This document shows positions 15,999 through 23,198 of a stretch of 64,000 bases of DNA, one piece after another. The translations under genes were made by a program, and so were the position numbers. The notes under the pieces were generated by a model, which saw only the letters and a list, made by a program, of their open reading frames with translations, searched no databases and was not told the DNA's origin. Each line of letters opens with the position of its first letter. The stretch's first letter is position 1. Source of the stretch: DATBLE01 sp963841405 (GTDB taxonomy: Bacteria > Actinomycetota > Thermoleophilia > Gaiellales > Gaiellaceae); assembly GCA_963841405.1 (NCBI GenBank), contig CAWJCM010000001.1:62001-126000 (forward strand). The letters are read 5' to 3'.

Positions 15999-16463
15999 AT
16001 GAAGATCTTCAATCTCAACGCAGACGAGTGGGATCGCACGGAAGAGCGCGAGGGCTGGCGCTTCAAGGACGCCTGGGTCGGCGCGCACACCGACGCCGAG
16101 CTGATCGGCGCGAGCATGTACGAGGTCGAGCCGGGTAACAAGCAGGGGCCATTTCACACCCACCACGCGAACGAGGAATGGGCGATCGTCCTCCGCGGCG
16201 AGCCGACGCTGCGCACGCACGAGGGCGAGCAGCAGCTGCGCCAGGGCGACGTCGTCGCGTTCCCGCGCGGCAAGGAGGGCGCGCACCAGATCCGCAACGA
16301 CACGGACGCGCCCGTCCGCGTCCTCATGCTCTCCACGCTGATCGCGCCGGATATCGTCGAGTACCTCGACACCGGAAAGATCGGCGCGCGGAGCGTCGCC
16401 GGCGAGCGGATCATCTTCGCTCGCCCGGGGCCCGAGCTCGAATATTGGGAGGACGAGGACTAG
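15999..16463 (+). CDS. Cupin-domain protein (element cargo)
   Basis: A 154-aa single cupin. Metal motif 1 is at GPFHTHHANEEWAIVLRGE (His, His, Glu; about residues 49-67). Motif 2 is around GDVVAFPRGKEGAHQI (His near 97). It lies opposite in strand to the neighbouring element genes and is flanked by 10-bp inverted repeats (15980-15989 and 16460-16469). It ends in three tandem TAG stops. Substrate is unknown. It is not a phage function, so it is best seen as cargo. Confidence 0.82.
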   Translation: MKIFNLNADEWDRTEEREGWRFKDAWVGAHTDAELIGASMYEVEPGNKQGPFHTHHANEEWAIVLRGEPTLRTHEGEQQLRQGDVVAFPRGKEGAHQIRNDTDAPVRVLMLSTLIAPDIVEYLDTGKIGARSVAGERIIFARPGPELEYWEDED

Positions 16464-16537
16464 TAGTAGATGGTGAGCCCGTCGCCCGCGTCCGACCCGA
16501 CGCCGCACGGCCGGGCCGGGACGGGCGATCCTCTACG

Positions 16538-18046
16538 TCAATAGATGACCGGCGCGGCCTCGCCGGCGGCCTCGAGCTCGACGCTCGCCGTATGCAACGC
16601 GCAAGCGAGCGCCAGCACCGGAGAGACGTCGGAACGGGAGCGGGCACGGGAGAAAACCCAGGACTCCCCGAGCGGCTTCACGACCGCGCCGCGAAGCGCG
16701 ACGCTCAACTCCCGCTGGCCGCGGTGGCGGAAAGCGCGAGAGGCGACCAGGTCGACGAGCACCCCGCACGCCTGCGGGCCCGCGCGGGCAGCATCCTCGC
16801 GGCGCAGATACCGCGACACGGCGGCACGGGCGTCGTCGTCCCTCCTGCCGCCGGGGAACAGCTCCCGCTCGAGCCGGTTCAGGATGTCCAGGTTCGCCGG
16901 CTCGCCATCCGCGACGATCGCACGCACGTCGACGTCCTCACGGCCGAAGACGGAGGCGATCCGACGCACCGCCTCGTCAGCACCCTGGAAGCGCCCGACA
17001 ACCTCGCCGTGCAGGTCGCCGTCGTCGCGGCGGCCGGCGAGCGTCACCCACACCCACCGCTCAGGGCTCGTGTCGAAGCCGAGCACAACCTCGGAGACCT
17101 CGTGCGGGCGCCGGTCGGGAATCTCCGAGTCCGGGTCGGCGAGCCCGTCCCAGTCCACGATCGAGATCGGCCCCGCGCTCAGAGCCGTCGAATCCGGCCA
17201 AATCGGGATTGACAGACATTCGACGGCGAACGCGGCCGGGTCACGCGCGAACGCCTCCCGCTCCGCCTCCAGGCGCGTAAGCGGAATCCGCTCCTCGGGC
17301 GCCGGAGTCGCCTGCCGCCACAGCTTCCGGTCGTCGAGCAGCCCCTCCGGGAGCTCGTGCGCCTGCAACTCGTTGCCCTCGGCGTCGCGAGCATCCGCCG
17401 ACCACTCCAACCAGGTCAGCCGCGAATCGCCGGCCTTGGCCCGCTGGCGCAGCTCATAGACGACGACGCAGTTGCCGTTCGACCGTGCGTCCAGAGCGCA
17501 GGCGAGATAGAGAACCTGTGCGCCCGGTCGTGTTCGCATCGTCGGGAGCAGCGCCGAGATGTGGTCGGGGTCGCACACCTGCGCCTCGTCGATCACGACC
17601 TTGTCGAGCGTGTGTCCGCGGCCGAGCCTCCCGGAGCGGGTGCGGAAACTGATGCTTCCGCCTCCGGGGAAGTCGATTCGCTCACGGCCGTTCGACCAGA
17701 TGACCTCGCCGCCGAAGCGGTCAGCGACAGCGGAAAGACGCTCGAACACCACCCTGGCTGTGTCCGCACGATGCGACGAGAACAGCACGGCCTCACCCTG
17801 CAACGCCCAGAACAGCGAGTAGACCTTTCCGATCCTGGTCTTGCCGCACTGGCGGGCAACGACCACTGCCGCCTCGAACGCCGCCAGCACACCGTCGCCG
17901 TCGGTCGCGACGATGTCGTTGACGGCTAGCCGCTGCCAGTCGTCGAGCGGCAGATCGGCCTCCTCAGCGACCGCGAAAGCCTCCCCTCCGCGTGTCCCGA
18001 GCGCCGGCGCAAGCTGCCGGATGCGCGGCGGGATCACGCGAACCAA
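16538..18046 (-). CDS. terL: Phage terminase large subunit
   Basis: A 502-aa DNA-packaging ATPase/nuclease. The ATPase domain has LPLDDWQRLAVNDI, Walker A VVARQCGKTR (residues 62-71), Walker B KVVIDEAQ (about 149-156) and a coupling segment. The C-terminal nuclease domain has LGFDTSPERWVWVTLAG and an acidic IVADGEPANL. Packaging motors need a portal and capsid, which are not encoded here. An element with terL but no capsid could package itself into a helper's heads. The HNH gene overlaps its start. Confidence 0.88.
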   Translation of the reverse strand: MVRVIPPRIRQLAPALGTRGGEAFAVAEEADLPLDDWQRLAVNDIVATDGDGVLAAFEAAVVVARQCGKTRIGKVYSLFWALQGEAVLFSSHRADTARVVFERLSAVADRFGGEVIWSNGRERIDFPGGGSISFRTRSGRLGRGHTLDKVVIDEAQVCDPDHISALLPTMRTRPGAQVLYLACALDARSNGNCVVVYELRQRAKAGDSRLTWLEWSADARDAEGNELQAHELPEGLLDDRKLWRQATPAPEERIPLTRLEAEREAFARDPAAFAVECLSIPIWPDSTALSAGPISIVDWDGLADPDSEIPDRRPHEVSEVVLGFDTSPERWVWVTLAGRRDDGDLHGEVVGRFQGADEAVRRIASVFGREDVDVRAIVADGEPANLDILNRLERELFPGGRRDDDARAAVSRYLRREDAARAGPQACGVLVDLVASRAFRHRGQRELSVALRGAVVKPLGESWVFSRARSRSDVSPVLALACALHTASVELEAAGEAAPVIY

Positions 18047-18324
18047 TCCCGCGACGGCCCCGGCCCAGGCGCGGTCGAGCGCAACCCCGCGTCACGCCTG
18101 TTGCAGACGGCGTGTGTCGGGCCTCGCCATATCTGCCCGTCAACCGTGTGGTCGAGATCCCACGCCTCGCCGCGGCGGATCGGCTCGCGGCAGAAATGGC
18201 AGGTCACGAGGCCCGCGACAACAGCGGGAGCAACAGCCGCGCGGAGCGCCTGGTGCGCCCGGCCGTAGCGGCGCTGCTTCGGCCGCCTTCTCGCCCGTTC
18301 ACGCTCGATCGGCCGACTCAACAT
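18034..18324 (-). CDS. HNH endonuclease
   Basis: A 96-aa nuclease with the HNH core CHFCREPI...WDLDHTVDG...GPTHAVCNRR, giving two Cys-x2-Cys/Cys-Asn zinc elements and the DH catalytic pair. HNH genes next to terL are standard in phages with cohesive ends, where they help the packaging cut. It overlaps the terL start by 13 bases. Confidence 0.85.
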   Translation of the reverse strand: MLSRPIERERARRRPKQRRYGRAHQALRAAVAPAVVAGLVTCHFCREPIRRGEAWDLDHTVDGQIWRGPTHAVCNRRDAGLRSTAPGPGPSRDWFA

Positions 18325-18503
18325 TCGATCCTTCGATCAGCGCGGAGATATTCGACCGCCGGGGTCGCGCCGGGGGGTGCGTTCCTAAAATTCGGCTTAA
18401 CCATGCGGTTTGCGGGAGGCTTGTTCGGGGAGGGTTCGGCCGGGTGGTTGGAGGTAACCGGGTGAGTGCCGGGCCCGGCCATGAGCGCCCACCCGGCCGA
18501 TGG

Positions 18504-18749
18504 TCAATAGATCCGGATCTCGGCGTCGGGGAAGAAGCGCCGGTGCACGGTCGGCTTCTGGCGTTCGGCTTTGAGGGCGACGTCGAGCGCGGTGCGGACG
18601 CGTAGGTCGTTGTCGGCTTCGACTTCGAGCGCCTTGCGGATCCGGCGGGACCGCGGCAAGGTGACCGGCTTGAGGTTGAGGCCGAGCCGCATCAGTCTGC
18701 CGTCAATGCGCAGCCGGATGAGCAGGCGGTCGAGCTCGGCGTCGTTCAC
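18504..18749 (-). CDS. Hypothetical basic element protein (81 aa)
   Basis: A helical basic protein (DRLLIRLRIDGRLMRLGLNLKP, RSRRIRKALEVEADNDLRVRTALDVALK by parts). GTG at 18749 overlaps the upstream stop (GTGA). Function is unknown. The 180 bp between it and the HNH gene hold nothing I can name. Confidence 0.5.
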   Translation of the reverse strand: MNDAELDRLLIRLRIDGRLMRLGLNLKPVTLPRSRRIRKALEVEADNDLRVRTALDVALKAERQKPTVHRRFFPDAEIRIY

Positions 18750-19009
18750 AGGTCCCCCGATGCCAGCCACGGAGGCATGTCGACCCAGGGGTTGAGCGGC
18801 TCGCGGTTCGGATCCTCGGGAGGTGCCGCGACCTTGAAACCCTCGACCTCGCCGATCGGCGTGGTCACGTCAGGTGTCGTCACCACCGGGCCGAGACACC
18901 GGCCCTCGATCACCATCGTGGAGGTGTCCGGCGCTTCGACCTTGCGGCCGGTTGGCCACTCGGTCACGTGGTTGGCGGCCGCCTCGAGGGCGTCGCGGAT
19001 GCTGCTCAT
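18746..19009 (-). CDS. Hypothetical element protein (87 aa)
   Basis: Starts MSSIRDALEAAANHVTEWPTGRK and ends in PWVDMPPWLASGDL. ATG at 19009 overlaps the previous stop (ATGA). The middle is rich in Val, Thr and Pro. It resembles small structural or regulatory phage proteins in composition only. Confidence 0.5.
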   Translation of the reverse strand: MSSIRDALEAAANHVTEWPTGRKVEAPDTSTMVIEGRCLGPVVTTPDVTTPIGEVEGFKVAAPPEDPNREPLNPWVDMPPWLASGDL

Positions 19010-19197
19010 GGCTGCGTCTCCTCCTTCGGTTCGACGTCGGATCGGCGGATGCGGATGGCGCCGTCCGGGGCGAGCCTGAACGCCGGCAGGTCGCCGCGCT
19101 CGACGGCACGGTAGATCGCCGACACGTGGACGCGGAGCTCGTGGTGCGCGACCTCCTTCGGGGCGAGCCACTCGCGTTCTTGGGTGTCTGTGCTCAT
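19006..19197 (-). CDS. Small helix-turn-helix DNA-binding protein
   Basis: A 63-aa excisionase-type HTH: EWLAPKEVAHHELRVHVSAIYRAVERGDLPAFRLAPDGAIRIRRSDVE, given here as the ELRVHVSAIYRAVERGDLPAF core. It heads the - strand run that ends with terL, so it may control that operon or act as a second xis-like factor. It is coupled to the following gene. Confidence 0.65.
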   Translation of the reverse strand: MSTDTQEREWLAPKEVAHHELRVHVSAIYRAVERGDLPAFRLAPDGAIRIRRSDVEPKEETQP

Positions 19198-19447
19198 AAG
19201 CGTAGGTTATCCAAGGCTGTGGTCGGATAAGCGTAAGACTCTTGCCGATGGCGCGGCCGAGGCGGATGCCCGCCTGGGGAGCTCCGCGGTTTGCCGGCTG
19301 TCGGCGGTGGGCCTGGGGCGACGGCGGGCTCGAATCCGGTCGCGGCTCTGATGGCGAAGGAACGCCGGCGCCGTTAGTGGACGCGCTCCAGGTTCGGGCG
19401 GAGGCGGGCGACCTGCCCGCAAGGGGTTAATCGACGGGGCGCTCGCG

Positions 19448-19771
19448 TTGAGCTATGTCTTGTGGCCCCCGGAGGCGGTCGAGGCTGCGTCCGACGTGGT
19501 GGCCGTGAGCGGAGGGCGTCGCCGGTACAGCGACGCGCAGCGGCTGCGGGCGCTCGAGCTCGTCGACGGCGGGTGTTCGTGGGCTGAGGTTGGCCGCGAG
19601 GTTGGCGTGCCAAAGACGACGGTCGGGGGTTGGGGTACGGAAGCGACAAGTCGACTTTGCCTGAGTTCACTCCATGATCTCGGGCTTTGGCCTCAGCTCG
19701 ACGATCGGGATCATGGCGTTGGCCCGCGCCGTCCCGTGCAGGTCGGGTCGGAAGGTTTGATCTGTCATTAG
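19448..19771 (+). pseudogene. HTH gene with displaced 3' end
   Basis: The N-terminal half holds a transposase/TerS-like HTH (RRYSDAQRLRALELVDGG, then WAEVGREVGVPKTTVGGW). After VPKTTV the frame runs into unrelated sequence overlapping the opposite-strand gene. A near-copy of the lost 3' end (GVPKTTVGTWVRNRRLAA and a stop) stands at 20166-20221. The gene seems to have been interrupted and its end duplicated. Start is TTG 19448 or a later GTG. Confidence 0.45.
19605..19652 (+). repeat. Imperfect direct repeat, copy 1
   Basis: GCGTGCCAAAGACGACGGTC and the bases after it match 20166-20212 at most positions. The two copies flank the 158-aa cargo gene. Confidence 0.6.
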
Positions 19772-20143
19772 CTCGTACGCGTTCTGCGGGCAGACCCAGA
19801 CCACGAGCCCAGGCATGGAGCCGCGAGGGAGCAACTTGGCGGCGCGTTTCAGGTTGCTCTTGTTCCAGATGACGATGACTTCTTTGTCGTCGCCAACGCC
19901 CGGAACCTCGAAGGCCTCCCAGAGATGCTGGAAGTCGACCTTGTGCGTGATGAAGCCCGTCGTCGGCTCAGCGAGGGCTGGTGACTCGATCTCGATCGAC
20001 GCGTAGGGAAGCCTCTTCGTGGACGACTTGACCTTTGCGCCCTCCATGCGGCCGGCAAGCGGTGTCAACTCGAGGACGCGGCAAATCTCGCCGTCGAGCG
20101 GCTCCCAGTCTCTGTCTCGTAGCAGCCCGTTTTCCATCTCCAC
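19667..20143 (-). CDS. Unknown cargo protein (158 aa)
   Basis: A soluble 158-aa protein with no domain I recognise. Notable segments are WEPLDGEICRVLELTPLAG, LPYASIEIESPALAE and EVIVIWNKSNLKRAAKLLP, with GLVVWVCPQNAYELM near residue 120. The mix of beta strands and an Asn/Lys-rich middle is less GC-driven than its neighbours, which suggests a different origin. It sits next to attR, the spot where satellites and prophages often carry cargo such as anti-phage genes. Function cannot be named. ATG at 20143 or 20137. Confidence 0.6.
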   Translation of the reverse strand: MEMENGLLRDRDWEPLDGEICRVLELTPLAGRMEGAKVKSSTKRLPYASIEIESPALAEPTTGFITHKVDFQHLWEAFEVPGVGDDKEVIVIWNKSNLKRAAKLLPRGSMPGLVVWVCPQNAYELMTDQTFRPDLHGTARANAMIPIVELRPKPEIME

Positions 20144-20165
20144 GTGCGGATCCTCTCATAGCGAC

Positions 20166-20212
20166 GCGTGCCGAAGACGACAGTCGGGACGTGGGTGCGG
20201 AACCGGCGACTC
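20166..20212 (+). repeat. Imperfect direct repeat, copy 2 (3' end of HTH gene)
   Basis: GCGTGCCGAAGACGACAGTC and following bases encode GVPKTTVGTWVRNRRLAA and a TGA. This matches copy 1 at 19605 and marks the far side of the cargo insertion. Confidence 0.6.
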
Positions 20213-20219
20213 GCCGCCT

Positions 20220-20245
20220 GACGCCTATTCGACGCCTAAACCCTC
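20220..20245 (+). repeat. Putative integrase arm-type site, right
   Basis: GACGCCTA-N3-GACGCCTAAAC, the partner of 10362-10387 (23 of 26 identical), 109 bp inside attR. Confidence 0.55.
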
Positions 20246-20351
20246 GCCGACCGCCCCACCGAGCCATACGGCCTCGACGGCCGAAGTCGGCCTCAAACCC
20301 GCATGGCTACTAGCGTTCGGGGCCGTTCGTTAGTGCTCGTCGTCGCGTAGG

Positions 20352-21500
20352 TCACGGCTTTGCAAGCCGGAGGTCGCCGGTTCGATCCCGGCACGCTCCA
20401 CCTGTGATTTGCAGCGGTTTTCTGCTGCCGCCCGGTGACGCCGGCGGCGGCAGGGGCCGAAATGGCATCGCTGTGACAACCGGGCCGGTTCTACTCGTCG
20501 GCGAGGCCGGCGGCGGCGGCTCGCCGAACCCGTGAGCGAGCATCTTCTGCCGTGCCTCGTCGCGCTGCGCCTTGCCGAACGAGCGGGCGTAGAGCCGGGC
20601 CCACACTTCGGGGCTGTGCCCAGTCATCTGCGGCGCCTCGACCGGGTCGACGCCGCGGCGGCCGGAGAGCGAACAGAACGAGCGGCGCAGGTCCTGCGGA
20701 GTGACGTGGCGGAGGCCCGCCTGCTCGGCGGCCTTGCCGACGCCGCGCTGAGCCAGGTTCCGCTGGCTGTGCGGCTGTCCGTTGCGGGTGCAGAGGACGA
20801 GGTCGCCGGGCCGGCCGCGTCCTGCGGCGAGCTCGCGTTCGAGCGGCAGAACGGGCGCGGCCTCGACGCCGAGAACCAGCGGCACGTTCGGCGGCCGACC
20901 CGCGACTTGAGCCGCTCGACGAGCGTTCCGGGGCGATCGCCGCGGCCGGCCTGCAGCTGGCGGCGGACGTGCAGCTCGCCCTCGACCAGGTCGACGTCGC
21001 CCCAGGTCAGACCGAGCGCCTCGCTGAGGCGCAGACCGCTGTAGGCGAGCACGGTCACGGCCGGCCGCCAGAATTCCGGGGCGTGCCGCACCAGCAGCGC
21101 GAGCTCGACCTCGTCGAGGACGCGGCCTGCGCCGCCGACGTTCGGCCTCGGCCGCTCCGCAGGTCGAGCCCGTCGACCGGGGAGCGGGTGACGTAGCCGC
21201 GTGACCGGGCGACCCGGTAGATGCCGCGGATCACGCCGACGACGTTCGTGATCGTCCCCTCCGCGTACGCTTAGGCCGGCGTGACCGCGTCGTCGCGATC
21301 AGCTCGGAGACGTCGCGGGGCTCGACGTCGCCGAGCGGCAGACCGCCGAGTCTCGGCTGGACGTGGAGGCGGTAGCGGTCGCGCTCGTCCTCGACGCCGC
21401 GGACCGAACGGCGGCCGGCGGCGGCGAGCGATTCCAGCATCGGGAAGTAGTCGCGCTCGACGACCTCGCGAGGGTCAGCTCGGCCGCGACGACCCGTACG
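20352..21500 (-). pseudogene. Second tyrosine integrase, multiply frameshifted
   Basis: Fragments in different - strand frames line up as one integrase. They are DYFPMLESL and LHVQPRLGGLPLGDVEPRDVSELI (N-terminal arm/core, 21231-21440 and upstream), VTVLAYSGLRLSEALGLTWGDVD (first Arg box, near 21050), then HVTPQDLRRSFCSL, MTGHSPEVWARLY (20624-20885 frame). At least three frame changes separate them. The C-terminal end reads across attR. It is a relic of another element at the same tRNA; exact limits are uncertain. Confidence 0.75.
20355..20401 (+). repeat. attR (duplicated tRNA-Ala 3' end)
   Basis: A 47-bp copy of the anticodon-to-acceptor part of tRNA-Ala(TGC). Upstream sequence (GTAGGTCA) cannot complete a tRNA, so this is an attachment duplicate and not a gene. 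Confidence 0.9.
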
Positions 21501-21506
21501 CCGCCG

Positions 21507-21669
21507 TCACGCTGCGCGAGCAGCGCCCTCCCCTCGCGATCGCTCGGACACCTCCGCTTCCATCAGCTGCTGCACGACCCACGCCAGCGACTCGCGCAGG
21601 AAGTCCAGGCCCTCCCCTTCGAGCAAGTAGCCGACCTGCTCAGCCGTCATCCTCTTCGTCTCGGCCATC
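21507..21669 (-). pseudogene. IS256-type transposase N-terminal remnant
   Basis: A short frame starting MAETKRMTAEQVGYLLEGEG and continuing DFLRESLAWVVQQLMEAEVSE resembles the N-terminus of Mutator/IS256 transposases. Nothing of the DDE core follows; the frame ends at 21507 after unrelated residues. It abuts the second integrase relic. Confidence 0.5.
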
Positions 21670-21828
21670 GTGGTGACTCTCCTCTCGTCGAACTCTTGGC
21701 AGAGCCGACGAGTCTTGAGCGCCACGGTGGCCGGACCACCCTCCGGCTCCGTCCGACGCGCTCCTACCGTCGGAGGCCCGTACTTTGGCGAGAATCTCGG
21801 GCGCCGTCTGCGACAGTAAAGTCGGAGG

Positions 21829-22395
21829 TCATGAACCGCTCGAAGTGAGGGGGTCGCAGTCGCTGGAACTCATGAACGCGTCCTTCAACTCGCCCTTCGC
21901 GTCGAGCCCCTGGAGGTCCGTGAACGTTGTCTTGACCTCGGTCCCCATCGTCGCGAGCGTTCCCGTCACCGTCGAAACGGCGGTGAGCACCTCACTGGCA
22001 CCGGAGACCCCCTTGACGGTCTCCTCGATCGTGTCGACATCCTTCTGCAGGTTGGTCGACAGCTGGTCGAGCGAGTCCTTTGCCTGCTGCCCGGCCTCGG
22101 TATCGGGCTTGCCGAGTCCCTTCAGGTCCGACACGAGCTTCTGTGTCGCCGATCTTGCGTCGTCGGCCGCCGTCTGCAGGCCGTCCTTCGTCGGATCGCT
22201 CTTGAGGGAGCCTGCCGCCGAGGTGAGCGCGGCCTGCCACGTCGTGACGGAGGAGCAAAATCCGGTCGCCCAGGCCTCGAGAGGCGACGCAGTCGTCGTC
22301 GAGTCGCCTTCGCTCGAGCCACAGCCCGTTACGGCTGCCGCGACGCACGTCATAGTTGCCCCCAGAACAAGCAGGTTGAGCCTTCCCCGTCTCAT
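21829..22395 (-). CDS. Secreted lipoprotein
   Basis: A 188-aa lipoprotein: signal peptide with lipobox VTGC (Cys near 25), a short Ser/Thr linker, then a helical domain. Helical segments include WATGFCSSVTTWQAAL, LKGLGKPDTEAGQQAKDSLDQLSTNLQKD by parts, and a C-terminal SSSDCDPLTSSGS. This resembles actinobacterial helical-bundle lipoproteins of unknown role. ATG at 22395 follows AAGGAGGT. It is driven by a CATACC-type promoter (palindrome 22489-22503), with a predicted leader of about 58 bases. Confidence 0.82.
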   Translation of the reverse strand: MRRGRLNLLVLGATMTCVAAAVTGCGSSEGDSTTTASPLEAWATGFCSSVTTWQAALTSAAGSLKSDPTKDGLQTAADDARSATQKLVSDLKGLGKPDTEAGQQAKDSLDQLSTNLQKDVDTIEETVKGVSGASEVLTAVSTVTGTLATMGTEVKTTFTDLQGLDAKGELKDAFMSSSDCDPLTSSGS

Positions 22396-22459
22396 CGAGA
22401 CCTCCTTGCCGAGCCGGGCTGTCAGCGCCGCCGCTTGTCGTCGCTCGCTGTCGTCAGGG

Positions 22460-22503
22460 ACTATGGCGACGGGGCCGTCGGGGTCCGTCATACCTCTGGT
22501 ATG
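22460..22503 (-). promoter_or_regulatory. CATACC-type promoter a (lipoprotein)
   Basis: - strand: palindrome CATACC-AGA-GGTATG (22503-22489), exactly 23 bases, then -10 CATAGT (22465-22460). The whole ~55-bp block is nearly repeated at promoter b. No gene is seen in the remaining 22505-22728 interval. Confidence 0.75.
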
Positions 22504-22728
22504 AAGCTTCGAGCGAGGACGCTTCGACCAAGACTGGCAAGTGGGCAGAGCTGAAGCCGAACTCGCAACGTAAAGCGTTCCCAATCCTCCGGGCGGGAAC
22601 CTCACCCGGGGGATTCGAGGGTTGGCAACGCGCGGACCGGGAGCCGTTTACAGCGAGTTGCTCGCCCGAGAAGGCAGGATCGCGTCTGGGCGAGCTGTGG
22701 TAGCCGCGGCTTTGGCCCCTAGCCCGAC

Positions 22729-22965
22729 CTACTCGTCGACGTTCTCGGCCTTCTTGACAGCCTTGCCGGCTTCTTTGGCGGCACTGTCAGCCGCTGGTGC
22801 GGCCGTTTCCGCGACCTCCTCTGCCTTGGTAGCTGCTGGCTCCCCCCAGGAGGTGACGGTGTCGCTTGTGGAGTCCCACAGCTCCGACGCGTCTTTTCTC
22901 CGCCAGAACCCAACAGCGGCAACAACAGCGGCAGCAACAGCGAGCAGGAAAATGAGCTTCTTCAT
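22729..22965 (-). CDS. Small single-span membrane protein (YtxH-like)
   Basis: A 78-aa protein: MKKLIFLLAVAAAVVAAVGFWRRK membrane segment by parts (residues 3-20), then an acidic/Ala-rich amphipathic tail (TSWGEPAATKAEEVAETAAPA). Layout resembles YtxH/late-embryogenesis-like stress proteins. AGGAAGGT precedes the ATG at 22965. Transcribed from CATACC-type promoter b. Confidence 0.75.
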   Translation of the reverse strand: MKKLIFLLAVAAAVVAAVGFWRRKDASELWDSTSDTVTSWGEPAATKAEEVAETAAPAADSAAKEAGKAVKKAENVDE

Positions 22966-23131
22966 GACCTTCCTTTCGTCCTGGGCTTGCGTTCCTCGAA
23001 TCGAGCCTATCGGCCTGCCGATTCGCCATCGCCGATTTCGGCCTTCGGCGTCGCCCCGGCCAGGCGTTCGGGCGGATCGTCGGCTACTCGTGTGGCGCCG
23101 CCTCGCTTGTCGTGGCTCATTGTCGTCAGGG

Positions 23132-23175
23132 ACTATGGCGACGGGGCCGTCGGGGTTCCTCATACCTCTGGTATG
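23132..23175 (-). promoter_or_regulatory. CATACC-type promoter b
   Basis: - strand: CATACC-AGA-GGTATG (23175-23161), 23 bases, -10 CATAGT (23137-23132). It is almost identical to promoter a. It drives the small membrane protein at 22965, with a predicted leader of about 160 bases. Confidence 0.75.
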
Positions 23176-23198
23176 AAGTTAGCCGGCCGCCCCTCTCG

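Larger units (their letters stand above)
10251..20401. mobile_element. Integrated element in tRNA-Ala (phage-satellite or reduced prophage)
   Basis: About 10.1 kb bounded by 47-bp perfect direct repeats made of the 3' part of tRNA-Ala. A tyrosine integrase remnant lies next to the tRNA. Two small helix-turn-helix proteins, a DUF3631 ATPase, HicAB, a terminase large subunit and an HNH nuclease are inside. No portal, capsid, protease or tail genes are recognisable, so it cannot make virions on its own. Integrase damage suggests it is now immobile unless helped. Confidence 0.85.

Noticed and set aside
20355..20401. Second tRNA-Ala gene
   Set aside because: Only the 3' part is present; the 5' acceptor and D-arm are missing, so it is an att duplicate.
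22505..22728. Possible gene (frame RFPPGGLGTLYVASSASALP)
   Set aside because: No RBS, no domain, and it runs through promoter a; treated as non-coding.
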